DNA of 64,000 bases from Aminiphilus circumscriptus DSM 16581 (GCF_000526375.1 NZ_JAFY01000007.1:372001-436000), one strand, 5' to 3'; counted from the first letter of the stretch, positions 9,279 to 18,327 are shown. Program-made: numbers and translations. Notes: generated by a model not told the origin, from the letters alone.

Positions 9279-10061
9279 ATGTACCGCGTTCTTTTCTCCA
9301 TCGGTTCCGTTCCGGTCCACAGCTACTATGTGCTGTGGACCGTTGCGTTGTGTGTGGCGGTTCTCTGGACCAAGTCGCGTCTGATGAACGCCCTCGGCTA
9401 CGAAGAACCGGAGGCGGCGCGTCTTCTCCTCTGGGCGTTGGGCGGAATGTATCTGGGCGCACGTGTCGGGGGCGTCATCGACAACTGGAGCTATTTCTCG
9501 GCGAATCCGCTCCTCGCTTTCGCGCCCTGGGAAGGTGGGCTCTCCGCCGTTCCTGCCATGCTCGGCGCTGCCGTCACGACTTTCGGATATCTCCGGCACA
9601 AGGGGCGTTCCCTCTGGCCCGTCGCGGAGGTGGCAAGCCTTCCCATGGCTGCCACAATCGCCATCGGGCGGTGGGGGTGTTTCCTGAACGGTTGCTGTTT
9701 CGGGAGGCACACGACCTCTTTTCTGGGAGTCCGCTTTCCTTTCGACAGGGCAGATATCCTGCGCCATCCAACACAGCTTTACGAGGCATTTCTGGGCCTG
9801 CTTCTCCTCGGCCTCCTCTTTGTCGTGGAGCGGTGGCTCGGTTCCTTCAAGGCGCGACGAGTCAGGGGTGCTGTCCTTTGCCCCCTGTTCATGATGGGCT
9901 ATGGTCTCTACCGCGTTCTTTTCGATTCGCTCCGCCAGGATAGCCTGGAGAAAGCGATGTCCACCGCGGTGGTTCTCGGGGCAGTTGCGGCGACGCTCGG
10001 ATTCCTCTGGCTGGGGCATTCTCTGCTCTTTCGGAGGAGTGGGAGCGAAAAGCATTTTTGA
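9279..10061 (+). CDS. lgt: Prolipoprotein diacylglyceryl transferase
   Basis: Transfers diacylglycerol from phosphatidylglycerol to the lipobox cysteine of prolipoproteins in the inner membrane. The 260 residues have about seven hydrophobic segments, the signature GRWGCFLNGCCFGR (130-143) with its essential Arg and Asn, and RHPTQLYEA (162-170). Starts 6 nt after jag and is probably the last gene of the rpmH operon. No strong terminator follows; 10062-10199 holds two tandem copies of GATACGGT (10083-10098) and no gene. Confidence 0.95.
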   Translation: MYRVLFSIGSVPVHSYYVLWTVALCVAVLWTKSRLMNALGYEEPEAARLLLWALGGMYLGARVGGVIDNWSYFSANPLLAFAPWEGGLSAVPAMLGAAVTTFGYLRHKGRSLWPVAEVASLPMAATIAIGRWGCFLNGCCFGRHTTSFLGVRFPFDRADILRHPTQLYEAFLGLLLLGLLFVVERWLGSFKARRVRGAVLCPLFMMGYGLYRVLFDSLRQDSLEKAMSTAVVLGAVAATLGFLWLGHSLLFRRSGSEKHF

Positions 10062-10199
10062 TGTCTCTGCGCGCTTTTTTTCGATACGGTGATACGGTGC
10101 GGCGCGGAAAAAAGGGGCTTTCCCTTCGCAGAAGCGAAATACGTAGAGTTCGGGTGTGTGGAGGTCCGTAAATCCCACGATATCCAAAATGCCACGGCC

Positions 10200-10245
10200 G
10201 AGTACATTTTCCCTGAACGAACCCACGAGTGCATTTTCCCTGAAC
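10200..10245 (+). repeat. Tandem 19-bp repeat upstream of htrA
   Basis: GAGTACATTTTCCCTGAAC (10200-10218) recurs as GAGTGCATTTTCCCTGAAC (10227-10245), one mismatch, 27 bp apart, ending 20 bp before the htrA start. The spacing of about 2.5 helical turns and the position suggest operator or activator sites. No clear -10 element is visible between the repeats and the gene. Confidence 0.6.
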
Positions 10246-10265
10246 CCATATGGAGGTGACCGAAG

Positions 10266-11675
10266 ATGATCGGTAAACGCCATGGAAACGGATTCGGAAT
10301 AGTTTCTGCAGTTTTGTTTGCGGCACTTCTTCTCGGGCTGGTTCCTTTTTCCGGAGAGGCTCAGGACGTCTACAGCGGCAATCCCGTGGCGAAGATCGCC
10401 AGGGATGCTTCTCCAGCGGTGGTGAACATCGACACGGAGACGATAGTCCAGCGTTCTCCCATTCCCCTTCCTTTCGCGGACGATCCCTTTTTCCGGCGCT
10501 TTTTCGGAGAGGAGTTCGAACGGTTCAGCCGTTCCGTTCCTATGCGAGGCAAGGGTTCCGGATTCCTGGTTACAAAGGATGGATATGTTCTCACCAACAA
10601 TCACGTGGTTCAGAGGGCGGACAAAATCACGGTGACACTGTCCGACGGAAGGGAATTGGAAGCGAAGCTCGTAGGGCGCGATCCGACCTTTGATCTTGCG
10701 GTTATAAAAGTCGAGGGGAACAATTTTCCCGTACTCGAGCTGGGGGACTCGGACCGGATCGATGTGGGCGAATGGGTGGTAGCCATTGGAAATCCCTTCG
10801 GCCTCGAACATTCGGTGACGGTGGGTGTCATCTCCGCCAAGAACCGGAGCGTGAACGCCGGAGATGTGAACTTTCAGGGATTCCTGCAGACGGATGCGGC
10901 CATCAATCCGGGAAACAGCGGGGGCCCGTTGCTGAACCTCGACGGAAAGGTCGTGGGCATCAATACGGCGATCATTCCCTACGCGCAGGGAATCGGTTTT
11001 GCCATCCCCGTCAACATGGCGAAACAAGTCATGGATGACCTTGTTCGTTTCGGAAAAGTGAAGCGAGGATGGCTTGGTGTCTATGTCCAGCCTATCACCC
11101 CGGAAATTGCGGAAGCGTACGGTCTCAAGGGAACGGAGGGGGCTCTCGTCGCGGATATTCAAGCTGATTCGCCAGCGGCGAAGGCCGGTTTGCTCAGGGG
11201 CGACGTGATTCTTGCCGTGGACGGCACTCCCGTGAAAACACATCAGGATCTCGTTTTCGGCATCAGGCGGCATCTCGCTGGTGACACGGTGGTTCTCGAC
11301 GTCGTGCGCAAAGGAAAATCAGAGGCGATTCGCGTCCAACTTGAGGAGATTCCTGGAACGGAAGAGGCCACTGAAGAAGCACCGTCGGACCTTGAGGGAA
11401 AGCTGGGGTTGAACGTGAGCCCCGTCACGGAAGAGTTGAGGAGGCGTTATTCTCTTCAAGAAAACGCGGGCGTGGTGATCACCAAGGTAGAAGGTGGTTC
11501 ACCTGCGGAACGTCTCGGACTGAAAGCGGGAGACCAGATTCTCGAGGTGAACGGGACTGCCGTGAAGGATCTCACGTCGTGGAAACGAGCTTTGGGACGG
11601 GTGAAGGGTTCCATTGTTCTTGTGGTGCAAAGAGAAGGAAGAACATTCTTTGTCTCCATGCGGCTTCCCGAATAG
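10266..11675 (+). CDS. DegP/HtrA family periplasmic serine protease
   Basis: Envelope quality-control protease and chaperone. The 469 residues comprise a Sec signal peptide (hydrophobic core about 10-30, likely cleavage near SGEAQ-D), a trypsin-like domain with the full triad His113 (TNNHVV), Asp143 (FDLAVI) and Ser218 (GNSGGPLL), and two PDZ domains (about 265-360 and 385-465, each with a GLxxGDxIL pattern). The length fits DegP/DegQ. GGAGGTGA precedes the ATG. It stands alone between lgt and a strong terminator, and the 19-bp repeat in front may control it. DegP versus DegQ cannot be decided from sequence. Confidence 0.93.
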   Translation: MIGKRHGNGFGIVSAVLFAALLLGLVPFSGEAQDVYSGNPVAKIARDASPAVVNIDTETIVQRSPIPLPFADDPFFRRFFGEEFERFSRSVPMRGKGSGFLVTKDGYVLTNNHVVQRADKITVTLSDGRELEAKLVGRDPTFDLAVIKVEGNNFPVLELGDSDRIDVGEWVVAIGNPFGLEHSVTVGVISAKNRSVNAGDVNFQGFLQTDAAINPGNSGGPLLNLDGKVVGINTAIIPYAQGIGFAIPVNMAKQVMDDLVRFGKVKRGWLGVYVQPITPEIAEAYGLKGTEGALVADIQADSPAAKAGLLRGDVILAVDGTPVKTHQDLVFGIRRHLAGDTVVLDVVRKGKSEAIRVQLEEIPGTEEATEEAPSDLEGKLGLNVSPVTEELRRRYSLQENAGVVITKVEGGSPAERLGLKAGDQILEVNGTAVKDLTSWKRALGRVKGSIVLVVQREGRTFFVSMRLPE

Positions 11676-11685
11676 ATGAAGGGTG

Positions 11686-11739
11686 ACGAATCGAAAAAAG
11701 CGCCGGAGCGTTCGGGCTCCGGCGCTTTTTTCGATTCGT
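11686..11739. terminator. Strong bidirectional terminator after htrA
   Basis: Perfect 24-bp stem (11686-11709 with 11716-11739) around a 6-nt loop. It contains GCGCCGGAGC and its complement flanked by A6 on the left and T6 on the right, so it can stop htrA on + and the coiled-coil gene on -. Confidence 0.9.
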
Positions 11740-11795
11740 TTCGCAGGCGTAAACAGGACGAAGGTGAGGACATTCCAGGACTTCAAGGAGTGCCT

Positions 11796-12101
11796 TCACC
11801 AAAGGGGTGCATGTTCGAAAAGACTGGGGCGGTGGAGTTCGCTTTCTTCGAATTCCCGGGCGATCCGTCCCTTGGTGTTCATTTCCACCTGGAGCCGTGC
11901 GTTCTTTTCCTCCAGCTCTTTCGTTTTCTTGAGGACCTTTTGCTCCAGTTTCGCTTGGTCAGCCTGAAGGCGACGTCCCATGGCCGTCAAGGCGGTAATT
12001 TTTTGATGAAGCGCTTCGTTGAGGCGAAGAATCACCTTACAGAAAAGGCGATTGCGGAGGTAGGTGGAAGAGGTGTTGAGAACCATGGTGAGAAATGCCA
12101 T
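11796..12101 (-). CDS. Small coiled-coil protein of unknown function
   Basis: Not a family I recognise. The 101-residue reading has a hydrophobic start (MAFLTMVLNT), then a long charged heptad-rich helix (about 25-85; LQADQAKLEQKVLKKTKEL and onward) that should form a coiled coil. It lies downstream of the response regulator on the same strand, before the shared terminator. The start is uncertain: AAAGGAG lies 18 nt upstream of this ATG, while a better-spaced AAGGAG serves an ATG at 12147 in another frame that runs only 36 codons and overlaps this one. A frameshift or an upstream start is therefore possible. It does not resemble a sensor kinase. Confidence 0.5.
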   Translation of the reverse strand: MAFLTMVLNTSSTYLRNRLFCKVILRLNEALHQKITALTAMGRRLQADQAKLEQKVLKKTKELEEKNARLQVEMNTKGRIAREFEESELHRPSLFEHAPLW

Positions 12102-12267
12102 GGATGTATCCGAGAGGGTCTCCTTTGCCGGAAAGAATTCCGAACATGAAAATTGCTCCTTCGCGATGGGATCCGTTTTTCCGGAGCGGGCATGCAAAAG
12201 AAGCGGCGACGCAAAAAGGCGTGTCCGCTGCTGTGGCGCCTGCGGACACGCCTTCGGGAACAATGGT

Positions 12268-12951
12268 CTACATGTCGAATTCGGGGCAGTGCACCTTGTA
12301 GCCGACGCCACGTACCGTGACCACCATGGCATCGAGATTGAAGGGGCGAAGACGGTCCCGAAGATATTTGAGATGGACGTCCACCACATTGCTGGTTCCA
12401 TCGTATTCCTTCTGCCAGACTTTGTTGATGATCTGTTCGCGGCTGAAAACCTGGTTTTCGTTGCGCATGAGCAGTTCCAGGATGTCGAACTCGCGTCGGC
12501 GGAGCAGGACAGGCTGTCCGTCGATACGGCATTCTCTCGCTACAGGGTCGAGGACGAGGGGGCCGCACTTGAGGATGGGACGCTGTTGTTCCGAACTCCG
12601 CCGGATGAGGGCGTTGACGCGGGCAACGAGTTCTCGGAAGTCGAAGGGTTTGACGAGATAGTCGTCGGCACCTCTGTTCAGTCCCTCGACTCGGTCTTCA
12701 ATGGCGTCCTTTGCCGTGAGCATGATCACGGGAACCTTCTTGCCTGCCTCGCGGACTTTTTCGACCACCTCGAAACCGTCCCGTCCGGGGAGCATGACAT
12801 CAAGAATGACGCAGTCAAATTCGTTTTGCGTGAGCAATGCCAGTCCTTCTTCTCCGTTCTTCGCTCCCTCCACGCGGAATCCATGTTCGGCGAATCCTTC
12901 TGCGAGCACTTGAACCAAATCTCGATTGTCCTCGATAATAAGCAATTTCAT
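12268..12951 (-). CDS. OmpR/PhoB-family response regulator (orphan)
   Basis: Two-component transcription regulator of 227 residues. The receiver domain (1-120) has the acidic pair (Glu7, Asp8), phospho-acceptor Asp51 (VILDVMLPG), Thr79 and Lys101 (LVKPF). The C-terminal winged helix (about 130-225) includes the SNVVDVHLKYLRDRL recognition region and VRGVGYKV. GGGAGG lies about 10 nt before the ATG. No histidine kinase is adjacent on either side, so its partner must lie elsewhere. The upstream region 12952-13135 is A+T-rich and probably carries its promoter, but I cannot place it. Confidence 0.93.
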   Translation of the reverse strand: MKLLIIEDNRDLVQVLAEGFAEHGFRVEGAKNGEEGLALLTQNEFDCVILDVMLPGRDGFEVVEKVREAGKKVPVIMLTAKDAIEDRVEGLNRGADDYLVKPFDFRELVARVNALIRRSSEQQRPILKCGPLVLDPVARECRIDGQPVLLRRREFDILELLMRNENQVFSREQIINKVWQKEYDGTSNVVDVHLKYLRDRLRPFNLDAMVVTVRGVGYKVHCPEFDM

Positions 12952-13135
12952 GATGGATCGGACCTCCCTCGTAGAGCATTTAGTCTGATTCTATCTTTCT
13001 TCCCTTTATGGTTTATTGTATTATTAAAGCACGAGGTAAGGGAAATGTCGAGTGCAGAATTTACTGATTCAGGATCGTTTTTTGCAGTGCATCCAGCGGA
13101 TGAGGATTCGGAACGGTTGGTTGGCGCTATTACCG

Positions 13136-13164
13136 TTGTCTTTCCAACGCGTGCGTGATATGAT
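13136..13164 (+). promoter_or_regulatory. Predicted rpsO promoter
   Basis: TTGTCT (13136-13141) and TATGAT (13159-13164) with a 17-bp spacer, 75 bp upstream of rpsO. Confidence 0.65.
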
Positions 13165-13238
13165 CCGCTGTACCGGGTGCTCGGGGGATGGAAACGTCCT
13201 CCTTCTGGGCCCTTGGAAAAATTCCAGAGGTGATGGCG

Positions 13239-13505
13239 ATGATTCAAAAGGAAGTCAAGCAGCAGATCATTGAAGAGTTCTCCATGCATGGATCGGACAC
13301 GGGTTCCACGGAGGTACAGGTGGCTATTCTTACCCACCGGATCCGTGAGTTGACCGAGCACATGAAAGTGCACTCCAAGGATTTTCACTCCCGGAGAGGG
13401 CTTCTCAAGATGGTCGGCAAGCGTCGTAAGCTTCTTGCCTATCTGCGGAGTCGGGATTTCGGGCGCTATCAGGCGTTGATCCAAAGGTTGGGACTCCGCC
13501 ACTGA
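13239..13505 (+). CDS. rpsO: 30S ribosomal protein S15
   Basis: An 88-residue 16S rRNA-binding protein with the S15 core ([19 protein letters not shown], then [20 protein letters not shown]). ATG 13239 is preferred because GAGG ends 8 nt before it; ATG 13233 is too close to the ribosome-binding site. It is followed by a terminator and then pnp, the classic rpsO-pnp order. Confidence 0.97.
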   Translation: MIQKEVKQQIIEEFSMHGSDTGSTEVQVAILTHRIRELTEHMKVHSKDFHSRRGLLKMVGKRRKLLAYLRSRDFGRYQALIQRLGLRH

Positions 13506-13529
13506 CGGAGGCCGAGAAGCGAAGGACGA

Positions 13530-13561
13530 ACGAGAGCGGGATTTCCCCGCTCTCGTTTTTC
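13530..13561 (+). terminator. Terminator between rpsO and pnp
   Basis: Stem CGAGAGCGGG / CCCGCTCTCG (13531-13540 / 13546-13555), loop ATTTC, followed by a run of five T. Partial read-through into pnp would be typical for this locus. Confidence 0.85.
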
Positions 13562-13628
13562 GTGTTTCATGTGTTATGCTTCTTGGCGGTGAAAACGAAC
13601 AGGTCGAAGAATGGGAGGAACGAAAAGA

Positions 13629-15938
13629 ATGATGAGAACTTTTGAGGTGACGGTCGGAGGAAGCAACATCACCTTCGAGACCGGAAAACTGGCGAAACAG
13701 GCGAGCGGGTCCATTCTGGCGAAACAGGGTGAGACGGTGGTTCTCGTTTCGGCGTGCATCTCCGAAACGCCCCGATCAGGCATCGATTTCTTCCCGCTCC
13801 TTGTCGATTACGAAGAGCGGTACTATTCGGCGGGGAAGATCCCCGGAGGGTTCATCAAACGCGAGGGGCGTCCCTCGGAGACGGCGATCCTGAGTTGCCG
13901 TGTCATCGACCGCTCCATCCGGTCACTTTTTGACGACAACCTTCGTTACGACGTGCACGTGGTCTCCACGGTCCTCTCCGTGGATCAGGTGAATCCACCG
14001 AACGTCCTTGCGGTGAACGCCGCCTCCGCGGCGTTGACGATCTCCGAGATTCCCTGGGAGGGGCCTGTCGGAGCCGTACGCATCGGGCGCATCGATGGAC
14101 AGTTCGTGGTGAATCCCATGGAGCAGGACATGCCCCGCAGTGATCTGGATCTTCTCGTGGCAGGGCATGCGGGGGGTATCACCATGGTCGAGGCGGGGGC
14201 GAAGGAATTGCCCGAGGAGGTCATGGTGGACGCTCTTGAACTGGCGCACCGGGAAATTCTCAAGATCGTGGACGCGCAGCTCAAGATGCGGGAGGAGATA
14301 GGCAAGCCGAAGATTGTCATTCCCGACCCGGTGCGTATCCCCGAGATCGACCGTTTTGTGGAGGAGACGCTTCGGGAGGATATCCGGAATGCCGTTCGGA
14401 TTCATGAGAAGAAGCCCCGGGGTGAGGCAATCGCCGCGGCGCGGCAGAAAGCGCTCGACGCCTTCAGTGAGACCTTTCCCGACAGCGCCTGGTATATCAA
14501 GTGTGCCGTGGAAGAGCAGGTGAAGAAGGCCATGCGCACCCTCGTCATCGAGGAGCGCTTCCGCTCCGACGGCAGGGGCATGCGTGATGTACGTCCCATT
14601 TCCGTCGAGGTCGGAGTCCTCCCTCGCTGTCACGGCTCCGCCCTGTTCACGAGGGGAGAGACGCAAAGCCTTGCCGTGACGACTCTGGGTATGATGGGTG
14701 AGGACGAGCAGATTCTCGATGGACTCAAGATCGACGAGCCCTCAAAACGTTTCATGCTTCACTACAATTTCCCTCCTTATTCCGTAGGAGAGGTGCGCCC
14801 CATGCGCGGCCCGGGAAGGCGTGAAATCGGGCACGGTGCGCTGGCGGAACGGGCACTCAAACAGCTCATGCCCGAGGAGGAAAAATTTCCTTATATCGTC
14901 CGCGTCGTCTCGGATATTCTCGAATCGAACGGATCCAGCTCAATGGCCTCGGTCTGCGGTGGCAGCCTCTCCCTCATGGATGCGGGTGTTCCCTTTATGA
15001 AAGCCTGCGCCGGAGTTGCCATGGGACTCATCAAGGAAGGGGACAAGGTGGAGATCCTCACGGATATTCAAGGGCTCGAAGATCACTACGGAGATATGGA
15101 CTTCAAGGTCGCCGGAACCCGCGATGGCATTACGGCGCTGCAGATGGACAACAAAGCGGGAGGGATCACCCGGGAGATTCTGGAAGCCGCCCTCGGACAG
15201 GCAAAGGAGGGACGGCTCCACATCCTCGAAAAAATGGACGAGGTGCTTTCCACGCCCAGAGACTCGCTCTCGGCCTTTGCTCCCCGGATCACCACGATTC
15301 AGGTGGACCTGGAGAAGATTCGTGACATCATCGGTCCCGGCGGAAAAACCATCCGGAGCATCGTGGCCCAGACGGGGGCGAAGATCGACATCCAGGACGA
15401 CGGCAAGGTCTTCATCGCCTCCGTGTCCGAGGAAGGGACGCGCCACGCGCTTTCCCTCATCAACGATCTCATTCGTGAAGTGCAGCCGGGAGAGATCTTC
15501 GCGGGCAAAGTGGTCCGCATGATGGCCTTCGGAGCCTTCGTGGAGCTGCTTCCAGGAAAGGACGGATTGCTTCACGTGAGCGAGGTGAGCACGCATCACG
15601 TCCCCAAGGTGGACGACATCCTTAAGCCCGGCGACCCTGTGCTCGTCATCGTCAAGGAGATCGACGACATGGGACGGGTAAACCTGAGCCGCCGCAGGCT
15701 TCTCGAGCGGGCGGAGGAATTCGATTTGCAGAACAGGTTCGGGGATCTTCTCGCCCTGGAGCGGGACCGGGAGGAGAAGATCGCCGCCGTGGCGACGACG
15801 CGTCCTCCGAGAAGCGGAGAGGACCGTCCGGAGCGCTCCGGAGGACGCTCGGACGGAAATCGCTCTTTCGGTGATCGAGACCGGAGAGGCTCACAGAACA
15901 GAGGCGGTGGCAGGCCGCCCCGTCGCCGGGAGGAATAG
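13629..15938 (+). CDS. pnp: Polyribonucleotide nucleotidyltransferase (PNPase)
   Basis: Phosphorolytic 3'-5' exoribonuclease and degradosome enzyme. The 769 residues carry two RNase PH domains separated by the helical domain, a KH domain (DIIGPGGKTIRSIVAQTGAK), and an S1 domain (AGKVVRMMAFGAFVELLPG). It ends in an Arg/Gly-rich disordered tail (GGRSDGNRSFGDRDRRGSQN) that is longer than in E. coli and may bind RNA. ATG 13629 lies 10 nt after GGGAGG; ATG 13611 overlaps that ribosome-binding site and is less likely. Confidence 0.97.
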   Translation: MMRTFEVTVGGSNITFETGKLAKQASGSILAKQGETVVLVSACISETPRSGIDFFPLLVDYEERYYSAGKIPGGFIKREGRPSETAILSCRVIDRSIRSLFDDNLRYDVHVVSTVLSVDQVNPPNVLAVNAASAALTISEIPWEGPVGAVRIGRIDGQFVVNPMEQDMPRSDLDLLVAGHAGGITMVEAGAKELPEEVMVDALELAHREILKIVDAQLKMREEIGKPKIVIPDPVRIPEIDRFVEETLREDIRNAVRIHEKKPRGEAIAAARQKALDAFSETFPDSAWYIKCAVEEQVKKAMRTLVIEERFRSDGRGMRDVRPISVEVGVLPRCHGSALFTRGETQSLAVTTLGMMGEDEQILDGLKIDEPSKRFMLHYNFPPYSVGEVRPMRGPGRREIGHGALAERALKQLMPEEEKFPYIVRVVSDILESNGSSSMASVCGGSLSLMDAGVPFMKACAGVAMGLIKEGDKVEILTDIQGLEDHYGDMDFKVAGTRDGITALQMDNKAGGITREILEAALGQAKEGRLHILEKMDEVLSTPRDSLSAFAPRITTIQVDLEKIRDIIGPGGKTIRSIVAQTGAKIDIQDDGKVFIASVSEEGTRHALSLINDLIREVQPGEIFAGKVVRMMAFGAFVELLPGKDGLLHVSEVSTHHVPKVDDILKPGDPVLVIVKEIDDMGRVNLSRRRLLERAEEFDLQNRFGDLLALERDREEKIAAVATTRPPRSGEDRPERSGGRSDGNRSFGDRDRRGSQNRGGGRPPRRREE

Positions 15939-16150
15939 TCCTCGGTGTCCTCCGCCCGAACCGAAGCACGTGTGGTGTTTCCCTTTGTGAGGTGAATACG
16001 AGGAATGTCGGGCGGAGTGTCGATGAAAGGATTCCGGCGGTGGAGAGGTTGATGTTCATGCTGCTCTCGATGGAGAATGTGGGGGAAATGTTGTCTCTCG
16101 CGGGCGTGGTGCCTGTGCTCCATTACGCCTTTCTCTGAACATAAGCCAAA
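15939..16150. other. Interval after pnp with no convincing gene
   Basis: The 212 bases between the pnp stop and the next terminator contain only a short open frame ending in TGA at 16136-16138 (possible start at 16051, 28 codons). It has no family resemblance, and I do not call it. Confidence 0.3.
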
Positions 16151-16184
16151 AACGAAGGCCTTCTCCCCGGAGAAGGCCTTCGTT
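16151..16184. terminator. Terminator between pnp and the convergent aminotransferase gene
   Basis: Perfect 16-bp stem (16151-16166 with 16169-16184). The minus-strand exit is T-rich (complement of GCCAAAAA), so it chiefly serves the aminotransferase transcript. It can also stop pnp transcripts less efficiently. Confidence 0.8.
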
Positions 16185-16302
16185 CTGTCCTCGTGGGCTC
16201 GCGTCCGATTTCCTCTCGTGGAGCCGTAACCGCATTTCTTTCGGCGTTCAGGTGGTTGCCATCATGCCGCCGGAGCGTGTTCCGCAGGAAGAGCGACGTC
16301 TT

Positions 16303-17493
16303 TTAGGAAAGAGATTCAAGGAAACGACGGAATCTGGCCATGCCCTCGACGATTTCCTCGGTGGCGTTGGAGTAGGAGAAACGCACGTGTTCCGGACAGA
16401 GAAAGGCACTTCCGGGAACGGCAGCGACCAGCTCTGATTCGAGAAGTTTTTCACAGAAGGCCATGTCGTCATGGAAGGTCGTTCGTCCGTGGGTTTTGCC
16501 CATGCAGGCACTGATATTCACGAAGACATAAAAGGCGCCCCTGGGCTCCGGGAAGGTGACGAGAGGCATATCCCGCAGGAGTTTTACCATGAGATTCCTG
16601 CGTTCGGAGAAAATGGCGTGCATGGCGCGAACCTCCGCCTCGCCTCCCCGAAGAGCGCCGAGGGAGGCCCACTGAGCGATGGAACAGGCGTTGGAGGTGA
16701 TGTGTCCCTGAAAGGCGGCGATCTTTTCCATCACCGCTGAAGGGCCGAGGGCGTAGCCGATGCGCCAGCCCGTCATGGCGAAGGCTTTGCTTACACCGTT
16801 GATCACGATGGTTCTGGGGCGAAGCTCCGGCATGAGCTGAACGAGATTATGGTGTACCGCCTCTCCGTAGACGAGACGTTCATAGATCTCGTCCCAAAGA
16901 ATCCACAAATCATGCTGTTCGGCGAGTTTGCCGATGGCGCAAAGAAGGTCACGGTCGAGTACCATGCCCGTTGGATTGCAGGGGCTGTTGAGGATGATCG
17001 CCGTCGTCCTTGGAGTGATGGCCTGCGCGATGGCTTCCACAGTGGGCAGATAGCCTGTTGCTTTCGTGTCGACCTCCACCGGAACCGCGTCGAGGAGGCG
17101 AATCTGTTCCACGTAGCTCACCCAGGCGGGAGCGAGAACGAGTACCTCGTCGCCGGGGTCGACGATGCACCCCAACGCATAGTAAAGCAGGGGTTTTGCT
17201 CCGGCGCCGATGAGAATGTCCGCGGGATCGTAGACGAGGTCGAAACGGCGCGCATAGTATTCCGCGACGGCCTTCTTGAGTTCGGGAATGCCGCTGGCGG
17301 CGGTGTAGTGCGTTTCCCCCCGCTCCATGGCTTCCCGAGCGTATCGCAACGCTTCCGGGGGGGAGGCGAAATCCGGTTCGCCAGCTCCGAAGGAGATCAC
17401 GTTCTTGCCCTTGCTCTTGAGAGCCTTCGCCTTGCCGGTTACCGCGAGTGTTGCCGACGGTTCAAGTCGTCCTGCGCGGGAGGATATCTTCAT
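16303..17493 (-). CDS. Pyridoxal phosphate-dependent aminotransferase (class I/II, AspB-like)
   Basis: Fold-type I aminotransferase of 396 residues. The sequence contains NVISFGAGEPDF near the N terminus, NSPCNPTG, the DEIYERLVYG segment and the PLP lysine in NGVSKAFAMTGWRIG, followed by FSYSNATEEI with the substrate-binding Arg just before it. This pattern fits aspartate/aromatic aminotransferases of subgroup I-beta; substrate cannot be fixed. ATG 17493 is chosen because it gives the normal family start (MKISSRAGRLEPSATLAV) with GGAAGGGG upstream, whereas the 29 residues encoded further upstream are basic and atypical. A perfect TATAAT on the minus strand (17594-17589) may be its -10. Confidence 0.9.
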   Translation of the reverse strand: MKISSRAGRLEPSATLAVTGKAKALKSKGKNVISFGAGEPDFASPPEALRYAREAMERGETHYTAASGIPELKKAVAEYYARRFDLVYDPADILIGAGAKPLLYYALGCIVDPGDEVLVLAPAWVSYVEQIRLLDAVPVEVDTKATGYLPTVEAIAQAITPRTTAIILNSPCNPTGMVLDRDLLCAIGKLAEQHDLWILWDEIYERLVYGEAVHHNLVQLMPELRPRTIVINGVSKAFAMTGWRIGYALGPSAVMEKIAAFQGHITSNACSIAQWASLGALRGGEAEVRAMHAIFSERRNLMVKLLRDMPLVTFPEPRGAFYVFVNISACMGKTHGRTTFHDDMAFCEKLLESELVAAVPGSAFLCPEHVRFSYSNATEEIVEGMARFRRFLESLS

Positions 17494-17617
17494 TGTTTCC
17501 AAGCCCCTTCCCTGTTGTTGTGTTGTCTTGCCTTGTCGCACGGCGGTACGTGAGCGTTTCAAGCGGCGCCACTTCCGCATCAGGTGCGATTATAACGCAA
17601 AGAAAGGGAAAGGCGAG

Positions 17618-17628
17618 TGTGATACAAT
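17618..17628 (+). promoter_or_regulatory. Extended -10 promoter of hpf
   Basis: TGATACAAT gives TACAAT (17623-17628) with an upstream TG, 44 bp before the gene. No good -35 is present. The divergent aminotransferase has its own TATAAT at 17594-17589, so the two promoters lie about 30 bp apart. Confidence 0.5.
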
Positions 17629-17671
17629 ACGAGGTACAACGAAACGCCGCAGGAGAAGAGGAGGGGTAGTC

Positions 17672-18223
17672 ATGGACATCCGCTATGTCACGAGAAATAT
17701 CGAGATGCCCGACGAAATCCGTAGCTTGATGGACAAGAAGCTCGAGAAACTGGAGAAATTCTTTGACCGCATTCTCGATACGCAGGTGGAGGTCCACCAC
17801 AGCCGAGGCATGTTCGTTGTGGAGATCACGTCCAACGTGAACGGCGTGATCATGAGGGGTGAGGATTACGCTCCGGACATGAGAAAAGCTTTTGAAAAGG
17901 CGCTCAAGAACATCGAACGCCAGGTGAAACGACATAAGGATTACCTGAGGGATCGCTCACACCTGAAGAAGGGAATCCCCGAAATTTCCTTTGACCTGGA
18001 GAGCACATTGCCTCTGGGGGAGGACTCCGCCTCCGTCGGGAAGGAGGAGATCGTCAAGATCAAGCGTTTCCCCGTGCGTCCCATGTCTCCCGAGGAGGCA
18101 ACCATGCAGATGGATTTACTGGGACACACTTTCTTCGTGTTCAGAAATTCCGACAACGGGGAGATCAATGTGGTCTACCGGCGAAGAGAGGGAAACTTCG
18201 GACTTCTCCAGCCCGAGAAGTGA
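17672..18223 (+). CDS. hpf: Ribosome hibernation promoting factor, long form
   Basis: Binds and dimerises 70S ribosomes during starvation. The 183 residues have the S30AE N-terminal domain (about 1-100, MDIRYVTRNIEMPDEI and the DMRKAFEKALKNIERQV helix) and the C-terminal dimerisation domain (about 125-183; KRFPVRPMSPEEATMQMDLL, then VVYRRREGNFGLLQP) that defines the long form. GAGGAGGGG precedes the ATG. Monocistronic, with its own promoter and terminator. Confidence 0.95.
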   Translation: MDIRYVTRNIEMPDEIRSLMDKKLEKLEKFFDRILDTQVEVHHSRGMFVVEITSNVNGVIMRGEDYAPDMRKAFEKALKNIERQVKRHKDYLRDRSHLKKGIPEISFDLESTLPLGEDSASVGKEEIVKIKRFPVRPMSPEEATMQMDLLGHTFFVFRNSDNGEINVVYRRREGNFGLLQPEK

Positions 18224-18273
18224 TTCCTGCCGGGGCCGAAATTGCGACCCTGGTTCCGAGATCCGGACAGAGC

Positions 18274-18300
18274 GAGGGGAGCCGCGGCTCCCCTCTTTTC
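18274..18300 (+). terminator. Terminator of hpf
   Basis: GAGGGGAGCC / GGCTCCCCTC stem (18274-18283 / 18286-18295) followed by TTTT. Confidence 0.8.
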
Positions 18301-18327
18301 CATATGAACCTTCCTGGAGGTGAGGCC

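Noticed and set aside
8424-11273. 949-codon minus-strand frame across yidC, jag, lgt and htrA
   Set aside because: It spans four certain genes on the other strand, with low-complexity, His/Arg/Glu-rich content and no family pattern.
16051-16138. 28-codon frame after pnp
   Set aside because: Too short and without family resemblance; a loose GAGAGG precedes it, but so do many chance sites.
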